A DNA stretch of 64,000 nt from Achromobacter spanius (GCF_002812705.1 NZ_CP025030.1:4774001-4838000); one strand, 5' to 3'; positions 1-8,770 are shown, counted from the stretch's first letter. Notes: generated from the sequence alone by a model not told the origin. Made by a program: numbers and translations.

Positions 1-811
1 CCGGATGGATTGCCAGCTCCAACGGCAGCTTCAGCATGTTCTCGGCTTGAAGGGTTGCGGCGGAAACGCTGCGCAACACGTTGGATGGCTGGCTTGCGCG
101 GTCTGGGGTTGCGGTGAGCTCAAGGATGCACGAGGGATTCAACCGAATCAGGGTATCGACCGCAAGCGGTGTTCCCTGGTTATGGGCCTCGTCCACGATG
201 ATGTAAGGACGCCGTAGTCGAATCACATCAAGGAGTGAGCAGTCCCCTTTTTGCGCACTGGAGGCACCCTCAAAATGAGGCATCAACGCTCCGTTCTGCC
301 GGTACACTCGAAGCCCATCAGCCGTGTCGCGCTTAAAGCTCTGCATCGTCGCAACGATGATGGTGTTGCCGGTATTGAGTGTGGCTGGCTGGGCGTACAG
401 CGCCTCGTCAATGTCAAGGACGTGAACTGAGCCAAAAAGCTCCCGCATGTCCGCATGCAGCAGCTCCCCCTTGGTTTTTAGGGCATACAGCGTTTGCTCA
501 CGAATTGGGTCTGATGGCACCAGCCAAAGTATCACCGAGTGATCGGTGGCCAAAAACGATTCGTTGACGCGTTTGATCGACTGGCCCGCAATGCGAGTCT
601 TACCCCCGCCTGTGGGCACGCGCAAACATACGTAAGGCACGTCATCCACCCCGGGAAGTGGATGGTATTGCAACGTATGGCCGAAGAAAGCAGCAGTACT
701 CTCAGCGAATGCAGACGCAGGACTCTTGAGCTCCCGAGTGCGAGCCAAAAAACCTGATAAGGCATCTAGGAGCTTCTCTTGATAATCCTTGAGGTTATTA
801 TTTAGAACCAT
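1..811 (-). CDS. res: Type III restriction enzyme Res subunit (partial, 3' end outside window)
   Basis: This is the N-terminal 270 residues of a superfamily 2 helicase-nuclease that would cut DNA together with the Mod protein encoded just upstream. Visible helicase motifs are Walker A PTGGGKT (about residues 66-72), the Walker B box DEAH (about 207-210) and ELTATP (about 231-236). The C-terminal helicase half and the nuclease domain lie beyond base 1. The ATG at 811-809 overlaps the mod stop codon by 10 bases, so the two genes are probably translationally coupled. Family assignment rests on the motifs plus the mod neighbour. Whether the gene is complete cannot be judged here. Confidence 0.9.
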   Translation of the reverse strand, partial: MVLNNNLKDYQEKLLDALSGFLARTRELKSPASAFAESTAAFFGHTLQYHPLPGVDDVPYVCLRVPTGGGKTRIAGQSIKRVNESFLATDHSVILWLVPSDPIREQTLYALKTKGELLHADMRELFGSVHVLDIDEALYAQPATLNTGNTIIVATMQSFKRDTADGLRVYRQNGALMPHFEGASSAQKGDCSLLDVIRLRRPYIIVDEAHNQGTPLAVDTLIRLNPSCILELTATPDRASQPSNVLRSVSAATLQAENMLKLPLELAIHP

Positions 812-2559
812 GTTTTAACCGCCAATTCATAGGGGAGCTGGTGGAAGGTTATGCCAAGTTTTGCCAGCTTTGATTTGTCGAAGCGAGTACGGGCTCCATA
901 GACAACTTTTGGCCCATCAAACCCAGAAAGCACCTCATTTAGATAAGCCAATGACCGGCCATTAAGGACATTGCCTCCGTCCTCCGAGCTATCCTTCAGG
1001 ATACCGTTATAGAGCAAGAAGATAGCCCGCCCCTTGTGCGTGCCAAGGTAGGGGGTGCGATGTTGTGCAATGATCAGCGCAGATTCCGCAAGTCCAACTC
1101 CGGTCTCCATAAACCATACAAATTCCGCTAGCTGGTCGTAGGATACGGTTGAGCGTATTTTTCCATCAGCTTGGAATAAGGGCTCCTCCGATAGGCGGAA
1201 ATACTGAAAGCCTCCACCCAGGCCAGGAACCGGCGTCTTCTTCTTTCCAACCAGAGGGGTATACCCCTCAATTGCCTTTTTGATCCGCGTCCTTGTTTTG
1301 GTTTCTGCCGTGTTACTGTCGATCTCAACCAAAATGAAATTTAGTGGCTTTTTCAAATGTTGGTTCTTGCGGAGCACCGCGTGCGCCGTCGTTCCAGAAC
1401 CGCCAAAGCTATCCAAGACGATGTCGCCAGGCTCGGTAACCATCCCAACCAAATCAGCAATTACCTCTGAGTCCTTTGGAAATGGAAAAGCCCCTGCGCC
1501 TAATAAGGACTCCACTTCCAGAGTCGCAGCCCTTCCATCCTTATAGAAAACGCTCATCATTGGCTCCTCGTCGATCTCGAAGAGGTAGCTCTTTCGATTA
1601 GGAATAGTCGTATGGTCCTTACCGAAATGAATTCGTGGGGGATCGTCGGCTAGAGCCGCCTTTGTGGTGTCTTCCTCCCAGCGCCACCCAGTTGAAGGCA
1701 TTGCGCACGGCTGCTGGGTAGTCGGATGCAGTATGGGGTATCTAGGTCTATTTTCCCGACCGTCATCTGGCCCAGCGAAATCAGCCGCGAAGTAGAGGCC
1801 GCGCTTGTCGGACCAGTTGTAGTGTTTATGCGCCTTCCTAGGATCCGTTTTTGGCATCGCGCGATACCAAGCCATCATCTCCTTACGGATAATGGTGTGG
1901 TCATCGCCATGCTTCTTTCGCAGGTCATCATAAAACTCTAAAACCTCTTCAACACCAGGCTTCTTACGCCTCCATTTGACTTTGCGAGCTTTCAGTAAAG
2001 ACTTGTTTCGAGCGAAAGCCACAATGTATTCATGGGTCACAGATACAAGCTTTGAGTCGCCCTTCTTACCTTTTTCCCAAACGATGGTAGCGACCTCGTT
2101 GCCTGTCCCAAATATCTCACGCATGAGAGCTTGCAGGTTTCCAAGCTCGTTATCATCAATAGAAACGAAAATTGCGCCGTCTTCCCGCAGAAACTGCTTA
2201 AGAAGCACCAGGCGGGGATACATCATGCACAACCACCGATCATGACGATCTAAGGTTTCCCCTTCTTTGCCTACAACCTCTCCAAGCCATTTCCTTATCT
2301 CAGGGCTGTTCACATTGTCGTTGTAGACCCAACCCTCATTCCCCGTGTTGTAGGGCGGGTCAATGTAGATGCATTTGACCTGCCCTGCATACCGAGGCAG
2401 CAGCGCTTTCAATGCATGGAGATTGTCTCCTTGGACAATTAAATTTCCGCTTTCCGCATCACCACACGACAGGTCAGGTACTGATTCCAACAAACGGAAT
2501 GGCACCTCCTTGTGATGAGTTTCAACAGCCTCTTTCCCAATCCAGTTCAATGTTGGCAT
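802..2559 (-). CDS. mod: Type III DNA methyltransferase Mod (beta-class)
   Basis: A 585-residue site-specific DNA adenine methyltransferase that provides both target recognition and protection in a type III restriction-modification system. Motif IV DPPYNTG is at residues 67-73 and the AdoMet-binding motif LDSFGGSGTTAHAVL lies around residue 385. DPPY before FxGxG is the beta-class order typical of Mod. The long segment between them is the usual place of the target-recognition domain. It begins 8 bases after the small regulator gene and overlaps res, giving an rhh-mod-res operon. No phase-variable simple repeat was seen in the gene. Recognition sequence cannot be predicted by eye. Confidence 0.93.
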   Translation of the reverse strand: MPTLNWIGKEAVETHHKEVPFRLLESVPDLSCGDAESGNLIVQGDNLHALKALLPRYAGQVKCIYIDPPYNTGNEGWVYNDNVNSPEIRKWLGEVVGKEGETLDRHDRWLCMMYPRLVLLKQFLREDGAIFVSIDDNELGNLQALMREIFGTGNEVATIVWEKGKKGDSKLVSVTHEYIVAFARNKSLLKARKVKWRRKKPGVEEVLEFYDDLRKKHGDDHTIIRKEMMAWYRAMPKTDPRKAHKHYNWSDKRGLYFAADFAGPDDGRENRPRYPILHPTTQQPCAMPSTGWRWEEDTTKAALADDPPRIHFGKDHTTIPNRKSYLFEIDEEPMMSVFYKDGRAATLEVESLLGAGAFPFPKDSEVIADLVGMVTEPGDIVLDSFGGSGTTAHAVLRKNQHLKKPLNFILVEIDSNTAETKTRTRIKKAIEGYTPLVGKKKTPVPGLGGGFQYFRLSEEPLFQADGKIRSTVSYDQLAEFVWFMETGVGLAESALIIAQHRTPYLGTHKGRAIFLLYNGILKDSSEDGGNVLNGRSLAYLNEVLSGFDGPKVVYGARTRFDKSKLAKLGITFHQLPYELAVKTWF

Positions 2560-2567
2560 TCAATATC

Positions 2568-2762
2568 TCAACTTTTGTCTTTCTGATTATGTTCCCTCGG
2601 GTCTTCCGTCACCGTGAGCCCATGCGTCTCCGCGTAGGCAAGGACCAAGACCTCGATCATCGATGCGATTGACCGGTGCTCCCTGTCCGCCGCGGCACGC
2701 AAGAGACGCTTGATGTCGCTCGACGTCCTAATCGACAAGGTTTCATCCTTTAACCGTTTCAT
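2568..2762 (-). CDS. Small ribbon-helix-helix-like regulator heading the mod-res operon
   Basis: A 64-residue protein. Its segment TLSIRTSSDIKRLLRAAAD followed by two predicted helices fits the beta-helix-helix fold of CopG/Arc-type DNA-binding proteins. I chose the internal ATG at 2762 because a GAGG Shine-Dalgarno lies 9 bases upstream and the residues before it do not look like part of the fold. An upstream in-frame start at 2831 is possible. The gene sits 8 bases before mod and could control expression of the restriction-modification operon. This role is inferred from position only. Confidence 0.65.
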   Translation of the reverse strand: MKRLKDETLSIRTSSDIKRLLRAAADREHRSIASMIEVLVLAYAETHGLTVTEDPREHNQKDKS

Positions 2763-2885
2763 CAGTGAGTCCTCAATTCCATGTACTGCAAATGTAGTAC
2801 ATTTCCTACAGGAAGGCCACATACTTTCCATGTAAACAAGGATTCTGCGGCCCCGGGCACGAATCTTCAGGCCTCTGACGCAGAA

Positions 2886-2918
2886 ATGCCGCCTTAGAAG
2901 GCGGCATCTTGTTTTTTT
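2886..2918. terminator. Rho-independent-type hairpin between two operons
   Basis: An 8-bp perfect stem, ATGCCGCC / GGCGGCAT, with a 6-base loop is followed on the plus strand by CTTG and seven T. On the minus strand it lies directly after the DUF4238 stop codon, with only a short TTT tail. The hairpin probably ends the DUF4238 transcript before the rhh-mod-res operon. Its stronger U-tract faces the plus strand, so it may act in both directions. Confidence 0.6.
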
Positions 2919-2936
2919 AACAATGCAACTTGACGG

Positions 2937-3914
2937 TCAGTCGCCACCTTGCCACTTAGGCTTTTGCGGACGTGGACCAAAAGCCTGTTGCATGACTACT
3001 GCTTCGCCAGTAGCGGTTGGCAACATGACGGACTTGTGAACAGGGGCCACGTTTGCAAACTGTTCAATCAAAGCTTCCTGGCCGGGTTGTTGTGCGATTA
3101 CTGCCTCATAGGCAAATCGACAAGTCTGGGCGTTTACGTAATGCACCCAGCCCTGGTCGGGGGCCTCTCCATACAGCAACCCTTGGGCATCGAAGCTTTT
3201 CTTGTGCTCTGGGCTGCCGATCAGCACGAGGGTCGGACTGACAGGAAACTGAAGGATGAATGGTCCGCCGGGCTTGATCGTGTATGGCGCCTGGCGCTCA
3301 AAAGCCATGGAACCGTCATACCAAACCACCGGATTATCGCTGGTAAGAAAAGGGAGTCCCGTCGCATTGTGAATCGCAACAAGCCCGATACGATCAAAAT
3401 GAGTCTCCATGCCTTTCATCATCCACGCCATAGCATGAATGCTTTGATGGGGATCGATGGATATCGTAACCCTATCCAAGAGATCTGGGTACTCGGCTGG
3501 AGGAGGCGGTAGTTTGCCAGCTCTCGCCAGATGATTCATCGTCCCCCTTACCGTAGCCGCATAGATGGCCTCTGCAAGATCTCGCGCGGCGGGAACTCGA
3601 ACCCGCTGCAACGCTATGAACTGAAAGATCAGCTCCAGGTGATCGTTCACACTATCGCGCGGATGAAGTTTTTCCACGACTTCCGGCCACCCACTCTCTA
3701 GTGTCGAAAACAGGTCTTCCAATGCGTTGTTGTCGACGCCTCCGCCTGGCTTAGGCTGGCTGTAGTAATACCGCCTAAATTGCGTAGCGTCTGGGGCAAC
3801 ACTCAAAGGATCGGCAACCTTGTCTTTTCGATAAACAAGAATCCGCCCAGAGACATCCTTGAAGGAGTTGAGGTATGCCTTGGGAACGAAGTGATGTCGC
3901 TTTTTCTGGTTCAT
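2937..3914 (-). CDS. DUF4238 domain protein
   Basis: A 325-residue protein. Its N-terminus KKRHHFVPKAYLNSF matches the conserved HHxVPxxYL opening of the DUF4238 family. The biochemical function of this family is not established. No signal peptide or membrane segment is visible. The gene stands alone between two restriction-modification systems, ends at a hairpin terminator and is not coupled to either neighbour. DUF4238 genes are often seen in mobile, defence-rich regions, so a defence role is possible but unproven. Confidence 0.75.
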   Translation of the reverse strand: MNQKKRHHFVPKAYLNSFKDVSGRILVYRKDKVADPLSVAPDATQFRRYYYSQPKPGGGVDNNALEDLFSTLESGWPEVVEKLHPRDSVNDHLELIFQFIALQRVRVPAARDLAEAIYAATVRGTMNHLARAGKLPPPPAEYPDLLDRVTISIDPHQSIHAMAWMMKGMETHFDRIGLVAIHNATGLPFLTSDNPVVWYDGSMAFERQAPYTIKPGGPFILQFPVSPTLVLIGSPEHKKSFDAQGLLYGEAPDQGWVHYVNAQTCRFAYEAVIAQQPGQEALIEQFANVAPVHKSVMLPTATGEAVVMQQAFGPRPQKPKWQGGD

Positions 3915-4011
3915 GGTCGATCATCTTAGCAAGGCATCGCAGCTGCATTGAACTCTGACTTACGGTTTCATGATTGTGCCCAGCCACTGGAAGGACGACC
4001 GATGGGCCACC

Positions 4012-4719
4012 TCACGCAAGCTGACCCTGCCACACCTTGACTGCCGCCACCCAGATATTGGGAAGATCTGCTAACGAGCACACAGCATTACGTTGGCCAG
4101 GAAAGTCTTCGGCAAGAGCCTGGAGCCGTGAAGGCCGTCCGTCATGAGGACGCTGGTAGTAGCTTCCATCGCAAATCGCAAGGAAGAGCGTATTTGGATC
4201 ACGGCAAGCCTGGGCTTCGCGCAAAAAGCGCTTCACATCAGAAAATTGATTGTCCTGCGCCCCGCCTTCGTCCCGGGTGTACTTATGGGTCGCAAATGCT
4301 CGCAGCACCTTTCCGTTTTGGGAGTAAGACCACGCAAAGTCGATCGACTTGCCGTGATCATTGGTGGCAGCGTGAAGCGTGCTTCCCTCGACAACCAGCC
4401 CCCTGACGACATACTTGGCGTTCGCACCGCCGGAAGGTGGCGTGTCAAAGTCTTCGACGTACGGCACCTTATTCTTGATGTGCGTAGCAGCAATTTTCTG
4501 ATGAATCGATTGCTTTGCCGGGTCTTTGACAAAGTGCAGCGCAAAGGTGTCGTCGGTTAGCACCTTAAACCGAACAAACTCGGGCTCCAAGCCATACCGC
4601 ACAGCCCAATTCTGGATTTTGTGCATAACATCTGGCGCGTTTAAATTGGCGCGCAACTTTTCAGCATTCTCCAGGCGTGCCTGCTTTTCTGCCAACTCGT
4701 AGTCAGGAGGAGTGATCAC
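4012..4719 (-). CDS. Putative type II restriction endonuclease
   Basis: A 235-residue protein starting with GTG that overlaps the methylase stop codon by four bases (GTGA), which implies a coupled pair. I do not recognise a named restriction-enzyme family. The central region has acidic residues and a lysine (a KSIDFAW segment, then ATHKYTRDEGGAQDNQFSDVK) in an arrangement compatible with a PD-(D/E)xK-type core, but no motif can be fixed with confidence. The function is inferred mainly from the partner gene being a stand-alone adenine methylase. It could instead be another methylase-associated protein. Confidence 0.55.
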   Translation of the reverse strand: MITPPDYELAEKQARLENAEKLRANLNAPDVMHKIQNWAVRYGLEPEFVRFKVLTDDTFALHFVKDPAKQSIHQKIAATHIKNKVPYVEDFDTPPSGGANAKYVVRGLVVEGSTLHAATNDHGKSIDFAWSYSQNGKVLRAFATHKYTRDEGGAQDNQFSDVKRFLREAQACRDPNTLFLAICDGSYYQRPHDGRPSRLQALAEDFPGQRNAVCSLADLPNIWVAAVKVWQGQLA

Positions 4720-5735
4720 ATTGTCCCCACATTTCGTGCTGCAAGGTTAAGAATTTCGCGCGCCTGGGAAAAGTCTAGGCGGCGACGATAGCGACCGTCC
4801 TTACGTAGCCCTTTAAAGGCCGTCATGAAGGTATCTTTGGTTTTTTCGCGTCGCGTGGTCAAAAGGCAATTAGCCTCTGCAATAATCTTGACCACTTGGC
4901 TGGGTGGAATGTCTCCACCAATTCGGGTAATGCTTCGGCTACTTTCCTTGACGTTCGAGGGTGGGATCTCGGCCCCCAGAACAAATCGGATCGATGGACC
5001 GCTTTGGCTATCGACTGCATGTAGCCCGATCAGACCATGTGGGTCATTGAACCGCCATGGAATTCCAAGACCGACGAAGGTCTCAATGTGCTTTTTTAGA
5101 TCGCTGTAGGTGCCCAGCAGCCGATTTTCCGCAAATATCTGGAAGTCAGCTGGATCGCTTTTTTCTTCAGAAGGGACAAATAGAGCAAGGCAGACCGGTA
5201 CCTCGGTATCCTCAAACATCTTGCAAGTCAGAGAGATGACGGCATGAAGTCGGCTGTGAAAAAGACCTTGCGTCAAAAACGACTCAGGAATAATTGCAGC
5301 GACATAGGGCGTATGTTGGAGCATGGTGTCAAGAGACACCTTGTACAGATCGTCGTACTTATCTCCGGAAAACGGAAGACCTCGCCTCGTCGCTGAGTTC
5401 TTTGCGAGGTATGGGGGATTGGTTATCGCCACTTGGTAGCCAAGGGGATAGTTTTGCAGTGAGTCACGCTGCTGAACCAATACGCCGGACGCATTCAACT
5501 CCTCGCCAGCTGGCTGGATGTCGAAGCAGGACCATTGATTGTTGTAGCCGAGATCCTGGATCATGCAAACGATATTGTTCGCGCCTGCAAATGGCTCAAG
5601 CAGGACCATCTCTTCCAAACACGGAATGGCTTTCAGCCACTTATGGAAGGGATCAACATTGAATGGGTTGGTCGTCGTAAAGAACTGACCGTGAAGTCGT
5701 TTTTGAGCGACTTCTGCTTGGGGGATTGAGGACAC
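4716..5735 (-). CDS. Type II N6-adenine DNA methyltransferase (gamma-class order)
   Basis: A 339-residue methyltransferase that methylates adenine in duplex DNA. It shows AdoMet-binding motif I EPFAGANN (residues 47-54), then a motif II acidic residue in FDIQPAG, then the catalytic motif NPPY (106-109). Motif I before NPPY is the gamma/alpha-type order, which separates it from the beta-class Mod at 802-2559. The start is GTG with a GGAG sequence about 8 bases upstream. It is coupled to the putative endonuclease gene, so the pair forms a second restriction-modification system within 6 kb of the first. Confidence 0.87.
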   Translation of the reverse strand: MSSIPQAEVAQKRLHGQFFTTTNPFNVDPFHKWLKAIPCLEEMVLLEPFAGANNIVCMIQDLGYNNQWSCFDIQPAGEELNASGVLVQQRDSLQNYPLGYQVAITNPPYLAKNSATRRGLPFSGDKYDDLYKVSLDTMLQHTPYVAAIIPESFLTQGLFHSRLHAVISLTCKMFEDTEVPVCLALFVPSEEKSDPADFQIFAENRLLGTYSDLKKHIETFVGLGIPWRFNDPHGLIGLHAVDSQSGPSIRFVLGAEIPPSNVKESSRSITRIGGDIPPSQVVKIIAEANCLLTTRREKTKDTFMTAFKGLRKDGRYRRRLDFSQAREILNLAARNVGTM

Positions 5736-6241
5736 CGATCTGCTCCGTGAAGAGCAGCGTCACGATCGAATGTGTCCTCAAAAATGAATCAATATGCCTA
5801 CGACGCTGCGAGCCAAAAGAAAGGCAGCGAGAGTGCCGCCGCCATTCTTGTATAGGTTTGCGAAGCATCAGATGACGTGTCCGAATATCGGATTGTTGAT
5901 GGGTCGAGGATTTTGCGGTCGGCTTGTACCCGGCATTCTCCAGGTGCTGTCTCGGCGAAAAGCGCTCGTGTCTTGTAGTGGCACCCAGGCGGCCAGCGGC
6001 CGCAGCCCTATCCTGAAGTTGGCTCCTGCGCCCCGTCAGGACCGGTCGATGCCACGCCCGCACCCACCTCGGCCCTGGGTGCAGAAATCGAGCATCCGTG
6101 CCCAATGAGCGCCTCAACCCCAGATCGGGTTGCAATGCCTCGGGTTGCTGGATGCCTCAACGCTGGCGAATTTTCTCAAGCTTGAGGGGCTCCATCGACT
6201 GAGGGGCTATACAGGCTACAGAGGTCTACCATGTCTATGGC
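5736..6241. other. Intergenic region, no gene recognised
   Basis: About 500 bases lie between the methylase start and the iteron region. Both strands can be read as arginine-rich open frames, but none has a ribosome-binding site, family resemblance or sensible composition. I see no gene. The promoter of the methylase operon should lie at the left edge. Confidence 0.5.
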
Positions 6242-6255
6242 TGTGTATATACACA
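6242..6255. promoter_or_regulatory. 14-bp palindrome, copy 1 (putative operator of the rep module)
   Basis: TGTGTATATACACA is a perfect 14-bp palindrome followed by TCAA. The same 18 bases recur at 6481-6498. The two copies bracket the iterons, and the second lies just before the small regulator gene. This pattern suggests an operator for that regulator or for TrfA. That role is an inference. Confidence 0.55.
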
Positions 6256-6305
6256 TCAAATCTCCTAGCAATTTAATGGCTTTTTTGGATGTCTATCAGC
6301 CCGGC

Positions 6306-6393
6306 GTGCTGTGGAGTACAAGTTTTGGTGCTGCGGAGTACAAGTCGCAGTGCTGCGGAGTACAAGTTTTGGTACTGTGGCGTACAAGTCGTT
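6306..6393 (+). repeat. Four 22-bp iterons (putative plasmid-type replication origin)
   Basis: Four direct repeats start at 6306, 6328, 6350 and 6372, spaced exactly 22 bases (two helical turns). The shared core is GTGCTGYGGAGTACAAGT; the fourth copy reads GTACTGTGGCGTACAAGT. Arrays of this kind next to a TrfA-like initiator gene are the known binding sites of Rep proteins at iteron origins such as oriV. The array lies 130 bases upstream of the regulator-trfA operon and is bracketed by two identical palindromes. Confidence 0.82.
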
Positions 6394-6480
6394 TGGGCAG
6401 CGTTTCCCTCTGAGCCTCCCTCTGAAATCGATGTTCGGAACTATCCTGAGTTGACTGACTCGGTCTCATGGACGCCCTGA

Positions 6481-6494
6481 TGTGTATATACACA
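6481..6494. promoter_or_regulatory. 14-bp palindrome, copy 2 (putative operator)
   Basis: A second copy of TGTGTATATACACA (with the same TCAA tail) lies about 28 bases before the start of the small regulator gene, where a promoter-proximal operator would be expected. This supports autoregulation of the regulator-trfA operon. Confidence 0.6.
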
Positions 6495-6522
6495 TCAATT
6501 CCCGTTGTCCTACCGAATCCTT

Positions 6523-6723
6523 ATGAGCAGCACCGAGCCAAACAAGAAGAGCGCATCTCGCCACTCCCCCACCACAGTCCAATTCGTTGCCCGGGTTCCT
6601 CGGGATCTGCATAGCAGCTTTCATGGCACGTGCCATCAGCTTGGCTTTAACGCGTCGGAGGTTCTGCGCTCCCTAATGGAGAGCTTTGTGCGTATGAACC
6701 AGGCTGAGGGAAAGAATGGCTGA
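6523..6723 (+). CDS. Small putative DNA-binding protein upstream of trfA
   Basis: A 66-residue protein. Its C-terminal half (VARVPRDLHSSFHGTCHQLG then NASEVLRSLMESFV) fits a ribbon-helix-helix fold of the Arc/CopG type. I chose ATG 6523; a TTG start at 6505 is also open. Its 3' end overlaps the trfA start by eight bases, so the two are one operon. The 14-bp palindrome just upstream is a natural operator. It probably regulates replication or copy number, an inference from context. Confidence 0.6.
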   Translation: MSSTEPNKKSASRHSPTTVQFVARVPRDLHSSFHGTCHQLGFNASEVLRSLMESFVRMNQAEGKNG

Positions 6724-7813
6724 ACTGACGAACCTCTCCCGCGCCGATAAGCTTCGAGCCCTTGCTGAAGCCACAGCACGCGCCGCCCTAAAGGCGACCC
6801 CTGGTGCGCGCGAAGAATTGCTCGAAGCCTCGAACACGCTATCGTCCCTTGCTCACACCAGTGAGCTGAAGATCAAGAAGCAAGAAGAGCCCGTCAAGAT
6901 ACTGCCGTCGAACGCTACACGGGACGAACTCACTTCAGCGCGATGCCGGCAGGCGACCCGACGCGGCGCAGAAACCTACCTGCCAACGCTCTCCGATGTA
7001 GCGCAAGTGCTGCCAAATGCTTTATTGCGCTGCGCCCTGTTCTCCAGCAGTCGCAAAGTGCCAACGCTGAACGACCAGGTGCTATCCGGCGATACATCTC
7101 TGCTGGTCGTCAACAAGACAATCGCGTCATTCAACAACGTCACCGTGACACTGAATGGGTATGAGCTTTGCCAGTTCGACCGTATCGTCTATGCGACCTG
7201 CCTGGACTACTACCGCGAGCGTCCGCTTTCTCCTGAGACCGAGAACAAGCATGTCGGGACTACCTTCTACGAGTTTGCTAAGCGGATGGGCCGCTCGTAC
7301 AGCGTGAGGCTGCACGGCTCAATCCTTGCAAGCCTGCTACGACTGAGCTTTGCCCAGCTACGAATTCGGCGAGATCGTCTCAATCTCGAGGTGCCAAAAT
7401 TCCTCTCGGTTTCATTCGAAGACAGTGAGCAAGGTGATGGGGCGTCGGCAATCGCATCTGCTCCCCTGGGTAGCGATCGGCTCTGGTTGCGGGTCAGTGA
7501 ATCTGTTGCCGAGCTTTTCGGGCCGGGAGCTTGGACGGCGCTGGAACGAAAGGCGATGGATTACAGCGGGCTCCAAGGATGGCTAGCGAGTTTCTATGCA
7601 ACCCACCAAGGCCCGCTCTGGCTCAGCGTGAAAAAGCTCCACGAAATGTCCGGCTATGAATCCCGATTCAGCAACTTCCGAAAGGGACTGTTCGAAGCGC
7701 TCGATAAATTAAAAGCCGACGACACACCGCCCTCATGCCGGATTGCGGAGTATCACTTCTCGAATGACGGGGAGAAGATCCAAGTTCATCGGGTAAGCTG
7801 GAAACGGGATTGA
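6716..7813 (+). CDS. trfA: TrfA-like plasmid replication initiator
   Basis: A 365-residue protein resembling the TrfA family of iteron-binding initiators of broad-host-range plasmids. The characteristic stretch LPNALLRCALFSSSRK and the winged-helix-like region ENKHVGTTFYEFAKRMGRSYSV are visible. The N-terminal 90 residues are charged and low in structure, as in long TrfA forms. It follows the small regulator with an eight-base overlap and lies downstream of the four 22-bp iterons, so the module looks complete enough to be a replicon. No partition, relaxase or transfer genes are next to it, which suggests a plasmid remnant captured in a chromosomal island. Confidence 0.82.
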   Translation: MAELTNLSRADKLRALAEATARAALKATPGAREELLEASNTLSSLAHTSELKIKKQEEPVKILPSNATRDELTSARCRQATRRGAETYLPTLSDVAQVLPNALLRCALFSSSRKVPTLNDQVLSGDTSLLVVNKTIASFNNVTVTLNGYELCQFDRIVYATCLDYYRERPLSPETENKHVGTTFYEFAKRMGRSYSVRLHGSILASLLRLSFAQLRIRRDRLNLEVPKFLSVSFEDSEQGDGASAIASAPLGSDRLWLRVSESVAELFGPGAWTALERKAMDYSGLQGWLASFYATHQGPLWLSVKKLHEMSGYESRFSNFRKGLFEALDKLKADDTPPSCRIAEYHFSNDGEKIQVHRVSWKRD

Positions 7814-8082
7814 GGATCTGGGTTGAGCTGATCGTATTTACCGACAGCCTGAGAACGCTGATGGCTGAGAAATCAGGGTGCGGTCAGACTCAACCGTTGC
7901 AAGGAAGCCTCAGCAAGTGGACAGATCGATTTTCATTGCAACACTAAGCCATTGATCCATAGAGACTTTCTTGCTCCTCAAGGCAAAGATGGGTACGCTT
8001 TTTCCATTGATGTTTGGAGATGAGCTATGTGGTCAGGTTTGGGCATTAGGTTGATGGGGCCGCGGATGAGGCCAAGCGAGCA
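7814..8082. other. Intergenic region, nothing recognised
   Basis: About 270 bases follow trfA. I see no gene, repeat or clear terminator. A toxin gene would normally precede the antitoxin-like fragment that follows, but none is readable here. Confidence 0.5.
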
Positions 8083-8292
8083 ATGGCTCTGACACGCGAC
8101 TTCAAAGACACGGTACGGACGCGCTTCCAGACCGACCCGGAATTTCGTGAGGCTCTGCTCAAGGAAGGCCTCGGGGCGATGCGACCCGGTGCTGACGCCG
8201 ACCCATTGCTAATGGAGCTGATCTGGATGTTCGGGCCATCCGGCATCGAAGAACTGCGCGACACCGAACCCAGATGTGCTGAGCCAGAATGA
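8083..8292 (+). pseudogene. Internally deleted antitoxin-like gene
   Basis: The first 28 residues (MALTRDFKDTVRTRFQTDPE, then FREALLKEG) match the opening of the antitoxin/transcriptional regulators that accompany RelE/HigB-type killer proteins, which usually have about 100 residues. After residue 35 the frame jumps to a segment with LIWMFGPSG, which resembles the helix-turn-helix region (LMRMFGPSG) near the end of the same family. The middle is therefore missing. At 69 residues and without a toxin partner it is best seen as a decayed remnant. Confidence 0.55.
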
Positions 8293-8770
8293 AGAAACGA
8301 CTTAAAGATGTGATCGGGAGCTTGTACAAACCATCTACCGGTTCCAGACAAGCGTTTGCCCTCCCTAGAGCAGATGCCGAACAGCTGCCACGCCTGCCAT
8401 CAGTGGCGGTTATTTCGATCACTGCGCCAGAGCGTCCTCCAGCAGCTGTCGGCGGATTTGAGTATCTTTTGCGGCTGAGCTTTGCGGACGTTGACTTCCT
8501 GAATCCCGGCTGTCGGCCAGAGCGAAAGAGAAAATCCATGCCGCTTTCACCCAGGCCCATGCCCAGCAGATTCGGGGCTTCATTGAACGGCTCCCACCAT
8601 CGATCTCATCGGTCGTGGTGCATTGCGAGGGAGGCTTTTCCCGATCCTGCGCGGTGGTGCTCGGGCTGCATAAGCTGTATGGCTGCGAGGTTGATATGTC
8701 GGAGCTGGAGCAAGCCAATCCCTCGACTGTGCAGGTACTGAGGAGGCAGCCTGCTGCTAAGAGGCGATGA
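8289..8770 (+). pseudogene. Frameshifted tyrosine-phosphatase-like gene
   Basis: The frame from 8289 gives PSVAVISITAPERPP and LRLSFADVDFLNPG, then becomes meaningless around 8515-8525. A shift of one base restores a sensible continuation: ARAKEKIHAAFTQAHAQQIR, then SSVVVHCEGGFSRSCAVVLG, ending at the TGA 8768-8770. The HCEGGFSR segment is the HCx5R catalytic signature of the dual-specificity/tyrosine phosphatase fold. The combined reading has about 160 residues, close to the size of this family of small bacterial phosphatase-like proteins. One indel (real or a sequencing error) separates the halves. Confidence 0.7.

Noticed and set aside
5653..6135. 160-codon minus-strand and 104-codon plus-strand open frames between the methylase and the iterons
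   Set aside because: Arginine-rich composition, no ribosome-binding site, overlap with the methylase start and no family resemblance; they look like chance frames.
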